Origin: a virus
Length of the DNA: 40,099 nt
Reading direction: 5' to 3' (one strand)
Virus record (IMG/VR): IMGVR_UViG_3300013137_000719
Span: 1 to 40,099 of that record
Of the stretch, positions 30,079-38,894 are shown piece after piece; the stretch's first letter is position 1; every line of letters begins with the position of its first letter. The notes below the pieces were generated by a model. It had not been told where the DNA came from, ran no database searches, and worked only from the letters and a program-made list of their open reading frames with translations. A program made the translations under genes and the position numbers.

Positions 30079-32481
30079 TTATTTACCAATCTTCTCTGGA
30101 ATTATGGGTTCATATTTCCAGGGATGCAGGGTTGAGTACAACTGTTGGAGTACATTCCTTACATCAGGTTCAGCCGGAAGTCCTTGACAATCTTTCACCG
30201 TATCGTATGCCCGATTCAAATGAATCATAGTCTGTTCAATCCTAGGACGAATAAACTTCGGACGTATTTGCATACTTTTCTCGAGTAAAACTAAAGCCTC
30301 TGGAATACGTCCAAAATTACGATAATGTAAAGCTAACTCAAACATTGCTTTAGCATTATCCGGATGTTCTTCTAATTCCTTCTCAAGTAATCTTCCGTAG
30401 AATTCTAACTTGTTCTTAATAGTATCCTTATCTGTTAGGAAACCAGGATTGAATACTTTAAGATGAAGATCCTGGTGAGTAAAGAAAGGTAGTTCTTCAA
30501 TACTCTTGTCTAAAGTCTCATGTACTCGCCCATAATAATAAAAACGCGATAAATCACGTTTAAAGAGTCTAGGTTGTTTAATTATCTGTGTACGTCCATC
30601 ATTATGCTGTGTCTCAAGATGCTGTAAGCAAACATCTGGACCGGTATTCAACATAGTGATAATCTTCTCAGGACCATGTTGTTCCATGATTTCATCTGCA
30701 TCGATATGCATAATATAATCTTGTGTTGATTTCTCAATCATAAAATTTCTAATCTCAGAGAAGTTCTCGTTAAAAGGTTTTTCAAGATAAGAGATCCCTA
30801 CTGAATCTAAGAACTCTTTTGTCTTATCGGTAGATCCGGTATCTACAATAACCCATTCACGCACAATACCACCAAAAGTAAGAAGATGCCTTCCTATATT
30901 TACTTCTTCATTCTTTACCATTAAATTAATAGAAAGTGAAAAAGGTTTAGGAACAATCATATCAATATCTACTTCATTCGTTAAATGAGTATAATCAGCA
31001 CTTCCAGCGGTTAACTTCTGTACCTGGGGAGGTGTATTATCGTGGTCTCGATACCACTGTTGTTTACGAATAATTTCATCCGAATCTATATAACCATAAT
31101 GATTAATAACCAAATCACTCATAATAAAAGCGTTATTAGGAATAGACATGGGACGATTTCCACAATGCAAACCAGTATCATCGGGGCCATAATGGGGGCG
31201 AAGTGTAATAGGAAAAAGATGATTCTTCCATAAACGAGTGAAGAAGCCCTTTCCCCAAGACCCATCTACTCTAGCCATAGAATCACATCGCCAATAATTG
31301 TTAAAAAGACTACGATAACCAAAAACTGCTGGATTAATAGGATTCAATAGTTCTTTAAAACGAGTTATAGGATAATTAGGATCAATACACTCATCGTGAT
31401 CCATCAATAAAACCCAGTCTTCTGGCGAAGCATTCGCAGCATTCATTAAAGTTAATCGATCCCGAATCTCATCAAAAGGAAGTTCTTTCTTATTTGTTAA
31501 GAAGGTAGATAATTTATCTCCGAATATTTCTTTAAGATTATTCAAAGTAAATTTTGGATGTGTTGACTTATCGGAGAGAATAATAACACGATCTACATAT
31601 CGTTCATTTACCTTTGCACATCGTATAAAAAGATCATATTGTTTATCAGAGTCTATTTTAACCCGTTGAATCATTACAACCTTATTATCATTTACTTCTC
31701 GAAACTTCTTTATATACTTAGGCCAATTACGTACACCCCCCCTCATTTCTGGATTGTATTTATTAGTAGTTACACTTCCATAATGATATACAAAAGTACG
31801 TTGGCTAATTAAAGCACCAAAACCAGCTTTAATTGCTCGAAGAACGAAATCATTATCACAAAATCCACCAGGAGAATACTGTTCATCGATATAACCTATT
31901 GTGTCCACTACTTCACGCTTTACCATCATGCAAAAACCTGAAAGGAATACAGTTGTGTCTTCAAAACCATACGTCTTACCAAATTGATCTTTAGCTCTAA
32001 ATCGTCCACAATAACTCTTTAAGTAGTTCATGGCTACTGGAATATCCTCCGGTCCACGAATAACTGCTTCAGTAAAAGTCTGTTCACCTGCCGCACAATT
32101 AGACCTAGGGCCAACTAGTCCGATCTTGGGGTGATATAGATGCTCCGTTTCCATCGAGTCTCGCATTTCCTCGAGCCAATTTGGCGCTACTACTGTATCA
32201 TCATTTAACCAAATTAAATAAGGCCCCGTAGCCGCTTTTAATCCTATATTTTGTGCAATACAAAAACCTTGATTACTATCTAATCGAATAAATCTAAAAC
32301 AGTCCCCAAGGACTTTCTTGTATTCTTCACAAACACGAGGAGTTACATCAGTAGAACCATTATCTACTATAATAATCTCTGTTTGTTTCATATCTGAACA
32401 TTGTGTAATAGAATCAATACATCCAATTAATTGGATGTAGTTATTGTACGTCGGTATACATACCGAATATGTGAAACTCAT
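30079..32481 (-). CDS. Three-module GT2-family glycosyltransferase with TPR
   Basis: This 800-residue protein contains three GT-A-like modules. Module 1 (about 1-250) has CIPTYNNY, DNGSTDVT, NQGFCIAQNIGL and the metal-binding LNDDT. Module 2 (about 280-480) has VIILSDKS and LLMDHDECIDP. Module 3 (about 515-700) has INLMVKNEEVNIGRHL, VDTGSTDKT and HIDADEI, resembling SunS-type transferases. A TPR-like helix pair follows (MFELALHYRNFGRIPEALVL). It would transfer sugars to protein, glycan or lipid acceptors; which one is not readable. It is embedded in the head-tail operon between the adaptor and gp10-like genes, preceded by TTAGGAGA. Virion-protein glycosylation is my leading inference; modification of host surface glycans is the alternative. 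Confidence 0.8.
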   Translation of the reverse strand: MSFTYSVCIPTYNNYIQLIGCIDSITQCSDMKQTEIIIVDNGSTDVTPRVCEEYKKVLGDCFRFIRLDSNQGFCIAQNIGLKAATGPYLIWLNDDTVVAPNWLEEMRDSMETEHLYHPKIGLVGPRSNCAAGEQTFTEAVIRGPEDIPVAMNYLKSYCGRFRAKDQFGKTYGFEDTTVFLSGFCMMVKREVVDTIGYIDEQYSPGGFCDNDFVLRAIKAGFGALISQRTFVYHYGSVTTNKYNPEMRGGVRNWPKYIKKFREVNDNKVVMIQRVKIDSDKQYDLFIRCAKVNERYVDRVIILSDKSTHPKFTLNNLKEIFGDKLSTFLTNKKELPFDEIRDRLTLMNAANASPEDWVLLMDHDECIDPNYPITRFKELLNPINPAVFGYRSLFNNYWRCDSMARVDGSWGKGFFTRLWKNHLFPITLRPHYGPDDTGLHCGNRPMSIPNNAFIMSDLVINHYGYIDSDEIIRKQQWYRDHDNTPPQVQKLTAGSADYTHLTNEVDIDMIVPKPFSLSINLMVKNEEVNIGRHLLTFGGIVREWVIVDTGSTDKTKEFLDSVGISYLEKPFNENFSEIRNFMIEKSTQDYIMHIDADEIMEQHGPEKIITMLNTGPDVCLQHLETQHNDGRTQIIKQPRLFKRDLSRFYYYGRVHETLDKSIEELPFFTHQDLHLKVFNPGFLTDKDTIKNKLEFYGRLLEKELEEHPDNAKAMFELALHYRNFGRIPEALVLLEKSMQIRPKFIRPRIEQTMIHLNRAYDTVKDCQGLPAEPDVRNVLQQLYSTLHPWKYEPIIPEKIGK

Positions 32482-32501
32482 GGTTTTCTCCTAAGAACAT
32501 T

Positions 32502-33161
32502 TTATTGTATTTTTGCTATTTTAAGAACCGAATATACATATTTTACCCGATTGTAATATACATCAATATCGAGAACTCGATATTTCTTTGTAAGACCAAT
32601 GGATAAACCTGTATCTACATCTAACATGGAAACGTCTAGTACCCAAGGAGGGTCGCCCGCCTCTGGTACTATAATATCATTAACTAACACAAACTCTTCA
32701 TTACAAGCAATATAACAAATCGCTTCGTCTGGTTTTTGTTCTCCTACGGGTGAAAAGAAAGGAGTACCTGGGCCTATATTTTCAAACCGGGCAGGAACAC
32801 CTACTTGAACCGTGGCTTCTGTCATAGTAGGTTGACCGCTACGCCCTTGAACAGAGGCTGTTACATATGAAGCAGTCCCACTTGTAGCTTCAAGCGAAAG
32901 TAATTCTGTCCAACTCTTTGATGTTATTTTTCTACCGGGGGCATCTCCAGTAAATGTAATCGTCTCTGAAGACGTTACCCCATTCAATAAACCGGTCACT
33001 ACAAATATTCCATTACCATTGGGAATCTTTAAATCTACTACAACGGGTTGAGTATAAGTTAATCCAATAGTATGTGTTTGTCCAAGTACACCTTGATTAA
33101 TCAAGGTAGACGTAGGTCTAAAAATAGCTACGGTATGACTGAATAAGGATCGTATTCGCAT
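32502..33161 (-). CDS. Head-tail adaptor protein
   Basis: The 219-residue beta-rich protein follows the gp6-like connector gene with a TAATG overlap, the position of head-tail adaptor or stopper genes in HK97-like phages. The N-terminus (MRIRSLFSHTVAIFRPT) and C-terminus (KKYRVLDIDVYYNRVKYVYS) resemble small beta-barrel adaptors. The middle (about 35-110) contains an extra beta segment (GIFVVTGLLNGVTSSETITF) that may be an added decoration. Assigned mainly by position. Confidence 0.5.
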   Translation of the reverse strand: MRIRSLFSHTVAIFRPTSTLINQGVLGQTHTIGLTYTQPVVVDLKIPNGNGIFVVTGLLNGVTSSETITFTGDAPGRKITSKSWTELLSLEATSGTASYVTASVQGRSGQPTMTEATVQVGVPARFENIGPGTPFFSPVGEQKPDEAICYIACNEEFVLVNDIIVPEAGDPPWVLDVSMLDVDTGLSIGLTKKYRVLDIDVYYNRVKYVYSVLKIAKIQ

Positions 33162-34027
33162 TAGATACTTCTATCGATATAACGATTAAGAGTGGCTGCT
33201 ATAGATGAATCTGAGGTTAATAAGAAATCATCACGATAAGTAACACTATAAGAACCAATAGATTCTTGTTTAACCCCTTCTTGTTGTCTTGCATTATAAC
33301 CAGCACTTACCAATTTCATAGCAACTAATTTAACATCTTCAGGTACTTGTTTATATCCTGCTTTATAGGTAATAGCAATTGGTACAGGCGCCACGGGAAA
33401 CTTAATTCCATCTACTCTGTGAACATATCCCTCGCGTTCTGCGATATAGGTACTATAGCTTCCTAGTGTAGCATCTAAAGTCACACCGTCAACTAATATT
33501 GATTGGATATTGTCTACTGGGAAATTGGTGAGTTTAATCCTATCGGAAGCCTCATCTAAATAAATGAGGTCTGTATAAGTCGCATATAAGAACCGACGCC
33601 CTGTGATTCGATAAATGGCCCGATCACTAGCGCGCAATAAGCTAAGTAAAATTGCATCGTAATTTACCACCGGAATATCTAAGTATGTTTTTATTTCTTC
33701 AAGCGAAACTAAGGACTGTTCTTCAGCACTTACATATAGATAATTAGTTTTTACGTAAACATTTGAAGAAGCAGTAACTGCACCCGTCGATACCAAAATA
33801 CGATAAACGTTATCATCGTCACCCCCTTGCAAACGGAAAGAGACATCATCATCGGTCACGGAAAGCGAACTATCAATATACAAGGAACTTGTACTATCCC
33901 CATCCGTTTGTAGGTTGGTGATTGTTAAAGTTAGTCCTGCCTGAAGAATCGATTCAGTAACATCTAAAGTATCTGTAAATGAAACTGTAAAAGTCTGAAT
34001 ATCTAATGGTTTCTTATAGAAATACAT
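33161..34027 (-). CDS. gp6-like head-tail connector with N-terminal beta extension
   Basis: The C-terminal part (about 105-288) resembles HK97 gp6 connectors: LVSLEEIKTYLDIP, LLSLLRASDRAIYRITGRRF, then VAMKLVSAGYNARQQEGVKQ. The N-terminal 100 residues are an additional beta-rich Thr/Ser/Asp module (LDVTESILQAGLTLTITNL) not found in minimal gp6. The connector ring binds beneath the portal. The start overlaps the stop of the 33-residue gene by one base (TAATG), implying coupling. Confidence 0.65.
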   Translation of the reverse strand: MYFYKKPLDIQTFTVSFTDTLDVTESILQAGLTLTITNLQTDGDSTSSLYIDSSLSVTDDDVSFRLQGGDDDNVYRILVSTGAVTASSNVYVKTNYLYVSAEEQSLVSLEEIKTYLDIPVVNYDAILLSLLRASDRAIYRITGRRFLYATYTDLIYLDEASDRIKLTNFPVDNIQSILVDGVTLDATLGSYSTYIAEREGYVHRVDGIKFPVAPVPIAITYKAGYKQVPEDVKLVAMKLVSAGYNARQQEGVKQESIGSYSVTYRDDFLLTSDSSIAATLNRYIDRSI

Positions 34028-34128
34028 TATTTCGTCTTAATTCCTTTCTTTGAAACTAATCGATCCTTAGCTTTTAGGAGTTCCTTTTTCTGCTTTGTAT
34101 CAAGTTTTGGTTCAGTTTTCTTAGTCAT
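34027..34128 (-). CDS. 33-residue basic peptide from a leaderless promoter
   Basis: An ATG at 34128 opens MTKKTEPKLDTKQKKELLKA, then KDRLVSKKGIKTK, and stops in a TAATG overlap with the connector gene. TG-C-TATAAT lies 6 nt upstream of the ATG and no Shine-Dalgarno is present. The Lys-rich helix may have its own role, or the frame may act as a leader peptide delivering ribosomes to the connector gene. It lies right after the capsid gene terminator, so it is the first gene of a new transcript. Confidence 0.65.
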   Translation of the reverse strand: MTKKTEPKLDTKQKKELLKAKDRLVSKKGIKTK

Positions 34129-34134
34129 AGATCG

Positions 34135-34143
34135 ATTATAGCA
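34135..34143 (-). promoter_or_regulatory. Extended -10 promoter of the connector operon
   Basis: TG-C-TATAAT on the minus strand, immediately after the capsid terminator. The ATG at 34128 begins 6 nt past the -10, so the predicted transcript starts at the ATG. Confidence 0.65.
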
Positions 34144-34144
34144 T

Positions 34145-34176
34145 AAAAAGAAAGGGAAGCCTTTTGGGCTTCCCTT
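34145..34176 (-). terminator. Intrinsic terminator after the major capsid gene
   Basis: Minus strand: AAGGGAAGCC, loop CAAAA, GGCTTCCCTT (perfect 10-bp stem), followed by TCTTTTT. It is the clearest intrinsic terminator in the window and begins 28 bp past the capsid stop codon. It would isolate capsid transcription from the tail genes. Confidence 0.9.
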
Positions 34177-34203
34177 CCTAGAACTTAACCGATCTAATTT
34201 AGA

Positions 34204-35643
34204 TTAGGGGGTAATTCCTACACCAGCAGCGGCGATAGTATTCGTAGCACTGGGGGTATAAAGAGCCTTGTAATCTAAACGTTGAAGGGCAACCAACACA
34301 AGTTGGTCGGTCTCAATTACTTCACGGTTCTTCAACTGGATGTCACGCCAGTCCCCGAAGCTGAAGCAGTCTTTTCGGATAAGTAGAAGCTCAGTTTTTG
34401 AGCTAGTCCCCATATTCAAACCGGCTGCATCATATGTATCTGCTACATATGCTGAAATCACGATAGGAATACCGTCTAATGATCCGATCTGACCATTTAG
34501 AATCGTAGCACGAGCACCGAACTTGTCAACGGTAAGAACTTCCGTTAGGCCAAGCAGTTTGTGGTACCCGGAAACACCCGTAACATAAACAAGCTGATTC
34601 GTATCAACTCCATACTTACCCATAGCCTTACGAAGCTTACGCAGATTCGTAAGATCGAAGGTGGCTAGATCAACGGTCGTTGCAGCAAGCTGCGCGGCAC
34701 GTCGATAACCATTGTAAGCGGTAGTCTGCACGGTCCCAACAGTTACGCCGTCAATGTTTGACGAAAGGCGAACGTCTCCGTTAATAACTGTGTTTTCCTG
34801 TGCTTGTGCCAAAGAACGTGCAATCTTCTCACGAACGTAAGGAACCACTGCGACAATTGAGTCTTCGGTGATTTCCGTTGATAGAACGGAACGCACGCCG
34901 ACTTTCTTTGCCGTAAAGGTCAGATTGCCAGTTCCCGGTGATGCAGCAGGAACAAAGGCGCTAGTGTTAACTGAATCGTTATCACCAGTAGCCTGTGCAA
35001 CTACATAAGCTGAAATATCAGATCCTTCAACCGGGAAGGTGAAAGGATTGGTGGGCATATTGAAACGCGGATGTAGAGCTGCAACACGAAGGTCAAGCAT
35101 TACTTGCTGAATCATATTACGACTAAATCCGGTTGGAATCCATTCTGGGCCATAGCCTGTAGAACTATTATCCATGGCCTTATAAGCATTTGGGTACTTA
35201 TTAGCAATGTAGTTCTTTAGAGTACGGGATTGCCACGGGGTATTAATCCCTAATGCAACCATGCCAATATAAGCCTCGTCATTCGCCAGTTGAACTTCTT
35301 CATACATGGAATCACGAGTCGCCTTGACATTCAAAATGGATTTTAGACTAGCTGTATTCAGAATAGCACCATTACGGTCCTCGTCTGCCTCAAACTCTGC
35401 CTTACGGGCACCCTTCTCAGACTTCTGTAGAATATCGGTAAGAGCAGCAACTTCTGCTTCCATCTTAGCGATCTTTTCCTTATCGTCTGAACGCACTTCC
35501 CCATTTGAATGGGCCTTTGCTTGAGAAGCCTTTACGGCATCCGTCAGAGACTTGATCTCACCAGCGAGCTTTTCAAACGGATCGACGGTGGGAGCTACCG
35601 GAGTTGTAGCGGTGTCTTCTGTCTTTTTATCTTCATTCTCCAT
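34204..35643 (-). CDS. HK97-fold major capsid protein with N-terminal delta-like domain
   Basis: From the ATG at 35643 the protein has 479 residues. An acidic, coiled-coil N-terminal region (about 1-100, NEDKKTEDTATT then KEKIAKMEAEVAALTDILQK) acts like a delta/scaffold domain, normally cleaved by the upstream protease. The HK97 core follows: GYGPEWIPTGFSRNM, then VRSVLSTEITEDSIVAVVPY (E-loop/spine region) and GKYGVDTNQLVYVTGVSGYH, ending RLDYKALYTPSATN. An in-frame TTG at 35664 extends it by 7 residues; GGAGG lies 14 nt upstream of the ATG, so the start is not certain. It has its own promoter (35694-35702) and terminator, consistent with high independent expression. Confidence 0.88.
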   Translation of the reverse strand: MENEDKKTEDTATTPVAPTVDPFEKLAGEIKSLTDAVKASQAKAHSNGEVRSDDKEKIAKMEAEVAALTDILQKSEKGARKAEFEADEDRNGAILNTASLKSILNVKATRDSMYEEVQLANDEAYIGMVALGINTPWQSRTLKNYIANKYPNAYKAMDNSSTGYGPEWIPTGFSRNMIQQVMLDLRVAALHPRFNMPTNPFTFPVEGSDISAYVVAQATGDNDSVNTSAFVPAASPGTGNLTFTAKKVGVRSVLSTEITEDSIVAVVPYVREKIARSLAQAQENTVINGDVRLSSNIDGVTVGTVQTTAYNGYRRAAQLAATTVDLATFDLTNLRKLRKAMGKYGVDTNQLVYVTGVSGYHKLLGLTEVLTVDKFGARATILNGQIGSLDGIPIVISAYVADTYDAAGLNMGTSSKTELLLIRKDCFSFGDWRDIQLKNREVIETDQLVLVALQRLDYKALYTPSATNTIAAAGVGITP

Positions 35644-35693
35644 TTTATCTTGATTTTCCTCCAAGAAAAATTATTTGATCTACCCTTAAAAGA

Positions 35694-35702
35694 ATTATAA
35701 CA
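35694..35702 (-). promoter_or_regulatory. Extended -10 promoter of the capsid gene
   Basis: TG-T-TATAAT on the minus strand; the protease stop codon TAA lies inside the -10 hexamer. Predicted leader about 45 nt with GGAGG. Together with the terminator at 34145-34176 it defines a monocistronic capsid unit. Confidence 0.65.
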
Positions 35703-36633
35703 TATTCTTCTTAATATAATCGAATACGCCCGAATCTTCAAGTAACTTCTTAGTTTTAAGTATAAGATACTTGTTCTCGAGTTCTTTATATGTTAAGAAA
35801 AGGTTTTCATATTGTTTACTCTGGCGCGTCCGACGAGTGTCGAATTCTCCTATGATCTGATCTAGTTCATTGACAATCTGGTCTTGCTCGGCCAATTGAG
35901 TTTGGAGACTAATAACTTCAGCCTCCTTTTGTTCTAAAATAGTATTCAATGAATCAACCGCACTTTGGAGTGTACCTAGTTGAGCATCTTCGTCTACTTG
36001 ATTAATATCAGTCTCGGCCTCTTTTTCAAGATCCTTTGTTGGGGTCTCTTTTGAGGTCTTATCCAATGACTCAATTAAACTTTTATAAGTTATTACCTCT
36101 GTCTTATTTAAGCATTTAACTTTACTAAGCCCCATAGTCCCCATTTCAAACAATGAATCCGTATTCATCGGAATAGTTACAACTGATACTTCGTATAGTT
36201 CCAGATCCTTAATAAGCAGTTGGTCCGTATCTTCATTATATTCTACGACTATCGGACGAAAACCAATAGAAAAGGAACGTAAAATACCTTGACTAATTGC
36301 TTTCCATACCGTATCCGCAGGTTCAAAATCGCGTCCTATTTCAATCTCTACAAACAAACCAGCCCCACTGATTCTTGCTTGACGTACTTTACCAATTGGT
36401 TCATCCCATTCGTGATTATAGAATACAATAGGATTTTTAGTAAGGTAAGCATCCAAAGAACTCATAAAGGCCCCAGGATCAACTATTTCTTTGCTACGAT
36501 CCTCAATATAAGCATTCGCTAAACCAGAAATAACCCTGGCTGTAGTTCCATCACTGGCGACTTCTTTAACCTTGAGGTCATCTAATGAGTATGAGGCTAT
36601 CTTGCCTAGAATTGTGTTGATCTTTTCGTTCAT
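35695..36633 (-). CDS. HK97-type prohead protease (S78/U35) with C-terminal coiled coil
   Basis: The 312-residue protein carries the protease fold at its N-terminus, with H74 in YNHEWDEPIGK and S122 in LRSFSIGF (the conserved His and Ser of HK97-type proteases), and an acidic 'LYEVSVVTIPMN' strand. After about residue 190 it has a Glu/Gln/Leu-rich coiled coil (LDQIIGEFDTRRTRQSKQYE) that may act as an internal scaffold. It cleaves the capsid N-domain during maturation. TAGGAG precedes the ATG, and an extended -10 lies immediately upstream. Confidence 0.88.
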   Translation of the reverse strand: MNEKINTILGKIASYSLDDLKVKEVASDGTTARVISGLANAYIEDRSKEIVDPGAFMSSLDAYLTKNPIVFYNHEWDEPIGKVRQARISGAGLFVEIEIGRDFEPADTVWKAISQGILRSFSIGFRPIVVEYNEDTDQLLIKDLELYEVSVVTIPMNTDSLFEMGTMGLSKVKCLNKTEVITYKSLIESLDKTSKETPTKDLEKEAETDINQVDEDAQLGTLQSAVDSLNTILEQKEAEVISLQTQLAEQDQIVNELDQIIGEFDTRRTRQSKQYENLFLTYKELENKYLILKTKKLLEDSGVFDYIKKNML

Positions 36634-36644
36634 ATCGTCTCCTA

Positions 36645-36653
36645 ATTATACCA
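36645..36653 (-). promoter_or_regulatory. Extended -10 motif before the protease gene
   Basis: TG-G-TATAAT on the minus strand, with its 3' end 11 nt before the ATG at 36633. TAGGAG lies between, so a start 7 nt past the -10 would leave only a stub leader and cut off the Shine-Dalgarno. It may be a promoter for a near-leaderless mRNA or a coincidence. Confidence 0.45.
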
Positions 36654-36657
36654 TAGT

Positions 36658-38076
36658 TTATTTTACAGGTTTTCCTTCCTGGGGTGGGGTATTGGTGGGG
36701 GGAGGGTTTTTAGGATCGTTTATATCCAGTTCATTGGGATCTGGTTTATTAGGATCTTCTGGGGGTTCAGCTATAGACCCATCCACATTAATTACTGTTA
36801 GTGTTCCTTCCATAAAAGCTATTTCAGTAGATTTAAAAGGTTTCTTTTTTGGATAGACTTCTTTAAGAGCTTCCTCGAGTGGCCACCCATTACGTACTAG
36901 AATCTTATAAGTCTCAGCACGTTTAAACTTCATCTCATCTGTATCACTCAAAGCGGGGATATTTGAAGCGTCGGGAACAAGCATCCAATTCTCGGCAAAA
37001 GCTTGAACTAATTCAGTATTTAATTTATCCAGAACTTTACTAGATAAAGGCATAATAGTATTCGACCAGAAGAATACAATCTGTTCACGAATACCAGCAC
37101 TTCTACTAGAGGTATTTTCAAATTCATAAATACCAGCAATCGTAGGGGGTACCCCAAGTAAAGCTAAAATCTCCTCGCGATTTTGTCGGCGGAGCGCCGC
37201 AAAATCTAGATCTTTAGGATTAGGGGTAGTTTGCTTCCATTCAAGCCCCCCACTCATTATCATTACTTTACCTACTTTACTACGTCCCTCATAGTTTTCT
37301 TTGAGTTCTTTTCGAATCCTTTTAAATTCTTCTTGGTTGATACCTTCTTTACAGACGATAATACCAGAAGGCCAAGTAGCATTTTTAAAATAAGCACTAT
37401 TCCAATCAACAGCGTGCCAATCGGCTTGAATAGCAGATCTTGCTGCGGCGATTTTCGATAACCCATAACGAGACTCTCCCCGAGGATCGAAGTATTTAAT
37501 ATGAATGATCTCCTCTGGTTTGAATTTAACTTCTTTACCATTCACAATATAACGATATCCTTTTACAAAGTTCTTTGTATCGGGAACCACGGTCATATTT
37601 TTAGGGTTTAGAACGTATAATTCAGAGATATTTTGTCCTTTTCCAACTTTTTCTATATAAGCATTACCGGTTAAGATAAGATGTAAAGCAACAGCCTCCT
37701 TAAATTCATTCTGGTTCATCCATGGGTTAGGATTAGCTAAAAGATTAAGTAACTTAGTGGCGATTCTACCCTTAACATCATTATTCGCCTCTCCTTCTTT
37801 CTTCTTGTCTACTAAGCGGAAATCAATCTGACTGAATCCCTCTACAATTCTGGATACTCCTACGTGGAGCCAGATAGAATTGGGATACTTTCTTAGTTGG
37901 ATTTCAGAGGGCTCAACACGATAATCGACTATATCCGATCCACCGGGTTGAATAAATAGATTTGAGGACGTATTAGTATCTTCATTTATGAGGGCACTAG
38001 CACGAGATGCCTTAGTGTCAATTACCTCTAAATCAAATACTGGTTTATTAAAAATTGAACCTATATTCCACTTCAT
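36658..38076 (-). CDS. HK97-family portal protein
   Basis: The 472-residue protein has typical portal blocks: LNLLANPNPWMNQNEFKEAV, then NAYIEKVGKGQNISELYVLN, IIHIKYFDPRGE, SRYGLSKIAAARSAIQADWH, and LLGVPPTIAGIYEFENTS. The last motif (LGVPP) is a hallmark of phage_portal family proteins. The C-terminus is a Pro-rich acidic tail (EPPEDPNKPDPNE), probably flexible. It forms the dodecameric DNA channel at one capsid vertex. The ATG has no Shine-Dalgarno; TG-T-TATAAT ends 7 nt upstream, so it is predicted to be leaderless. It follows the terminase nuclease gene directly. Confidence 0.9.
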   Translation of the reverse strand: MKWNIGSIFNKPVFDLEVIDTKASRASALINEDTNTSSNLFIQPGGSDIVDYRVEPSEIQLRKYPNSIWLHVGVSRIVEGFSQIDFRLVDKKKEGEANNDVKGRIATKLLNLLANPNPWMNQNEFKEAVALHLILTGNAYIEKVGKGQNISELYVLNPKNMTVVPDTKNFVKGYRYIVNGKEVKFKPEEIIHIKYFDPRGESRYGLSKIAAARSAIQADWHAVDWNSAYFKNATWPSGIIVCKEGINQEEFKRIRKELKENYEGRSKVGKVMIMSGGLEWKQTTPNPKDLDFAALRRQNREEILALLGVPPTIAGIYEFENTSSRSAGIREQIVFFWSNTIMPLSSKVLDKLNTELVQAFAENWMLVPDASNIPALSDTDEMKFKRAETYKILVRNGWPLEEALKEVYPKKKPFKSTEIAFMEGTLTVINVDGSIAEPPEDPNKPDPNELDINDPKNPPPTNTPPQEGKPVK

Positions 38077-38083
38077 AAAGAAT

Positions 38084-38092
38084 ATTATAACA
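38084..38092 (-). promoter_or_regulatory. Extended -10 promoter of the portal gene (leaderless)
   Basis: TG-T-TATAAT on the minus strand directly after the terminase stop. The 7-nt gap to the ATG at 38076 puts the transcript start at or next to the start codon. No -35 and no Shine-Dalgarno. Confidence 0.7.
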
Positions 38093-38848
38093 TTAAATTA
38101 TGTAAATAGTCTTTTCTACTCGACTTTCTATATGACTGGCAGCAGCTCGAGCAAACCAACAGCTCATCAAAACATCGTCGTGTCTTCCTAAAGGATAAGT
38201 TTTAAGTTCCTGAAGAAGAATCTCCGTTGTTTCTCTACTTATTTTATTGCCAACAGGGAAAGTCCAACGTAAATGTTCTATTTCAATCGCTAGTCTAGGA
38301 AGACCAAATTCTAGATCAGTTTTCTTAATCGCGGTTGTAGTGAAAGGTTCGACGGGTAAGGCAGTTGTTCTAGTTAATTCCTGGACAAAGGCTTGTTGAT
38401 ATGCATTATTTTCTACATAAATATAAGTAGGATCTAAGAAATCAGCATAATTTTCTACCATTTGTAATTGTTGATTAAATGTTAAACCCCTATTTCTATA
38501 AAGGGTTACTAATGTTCTATGTTTAGTTTTAGGATCAACCATTATGCCAGTAATTACAAAATAGTCCCCGGAAGCCGATTTGGCAGCAATAGCTAGGTCT
38601 ACCCCCATAAAAGTAAAGCAGCCCTTTGGACAAAAGATCCCTTTATCATCTCCGGGGTAATAAAGAATATGCTTATTTGAGCAGCACTCATCAATATACT
38701 GTTCTTTAAAAACTACCTCTGAATCACTGAGGGCTATCTGCCGCCACCCCCGATCAAAGTCTCGAGCCCCGATTAAATCGCGTTTAGCCCTGAGAGATTC
38801 CTCGGACCAGAAATCCCAAAGAGGTATGTCCTTCTGGAGAATAGCCAT
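38093..38848 (-). CDS. Terminase large subunit, nuclease domain only
   Basis: The 251-residue protein begins in the linker that follows a TerL ATPase (PLWDFWSEESLRAKRDLIGA, then RDFDRGWRQIAL). It continues with the RNase H-like nuclease: FMGVDLAIAAKS (first Asp), TYIYVENNAYQQAFVQEL (Glu) and PLGRHDDVLMSCWFA (final Asp). The ATPase domain with Walker A/B is absent. The frame upstream of this ATG reaches a TAG within 50 bases with no other start. Full-length TerL proteins are usually 400-600 residues, so this is a split or truncated form, or the motor half is encoded elsewhere. It has its own leaderless promoter. It cuts concatemeric DNA during packaging. Confidence 0.8.
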   Translation of the reverse strand: MAILQKDIPLWDFWSEESLRAKRDLIGARDFDRGWRQIALSDSEVVFKEQYIDECCSNKHILYYPGDDKGIFCPKGCFTFMGVDLAIAAKSASGDYFVITGIMVDPKTKHRTLVTLYRNRGLTFNQQLQMVENYADFLDPTYIYVENNAYQQAFVQELTRTTALPVEPFTTTAIKKTDLEFGLPRLAIEIEHLRWTFPVGNKISRETTEILLQELKTYPLGRHDDVLMSCWFARAAASHIESRVEKTIYII

Positions 38849-38855
38849 TACTGAG

Positions 38856-38864
38856 AGTATAGCA
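38856..38864 (-). promoter_or_regulatory. Extended -10 promoter of the terminase nuclease gene (leaderless)
   Basis: TG-C-TATACT on the minus strand with 7 nt to the ATG. Its sequence through the start codon (CTCAGTAATG) closely matches that of the divergent gene at 39136 (CTCAGTCATG). Confidence 0.65.
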
Positions 38865-38871
38865 CAAAGCT

Positions 38872-38894
38872 CTAGGGGCTCCGTACACCCCTAG
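38872..38894. terminator. GC-rich hairpin with T-run, possible terminator
   Basis: CTAGGGG, 9-nt loop, CCCCTAG (perfect 7-bp stem, extendable by wobble pairs), followed by GCTTTT on the plus strand and by AGCTTTG on the minus strand. It sits between the terminase promoter and the left inverted-repeat arm. It could stop leftward read-through into the terminase unit or be part of a packaging or control site. Confidence 0.45.
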
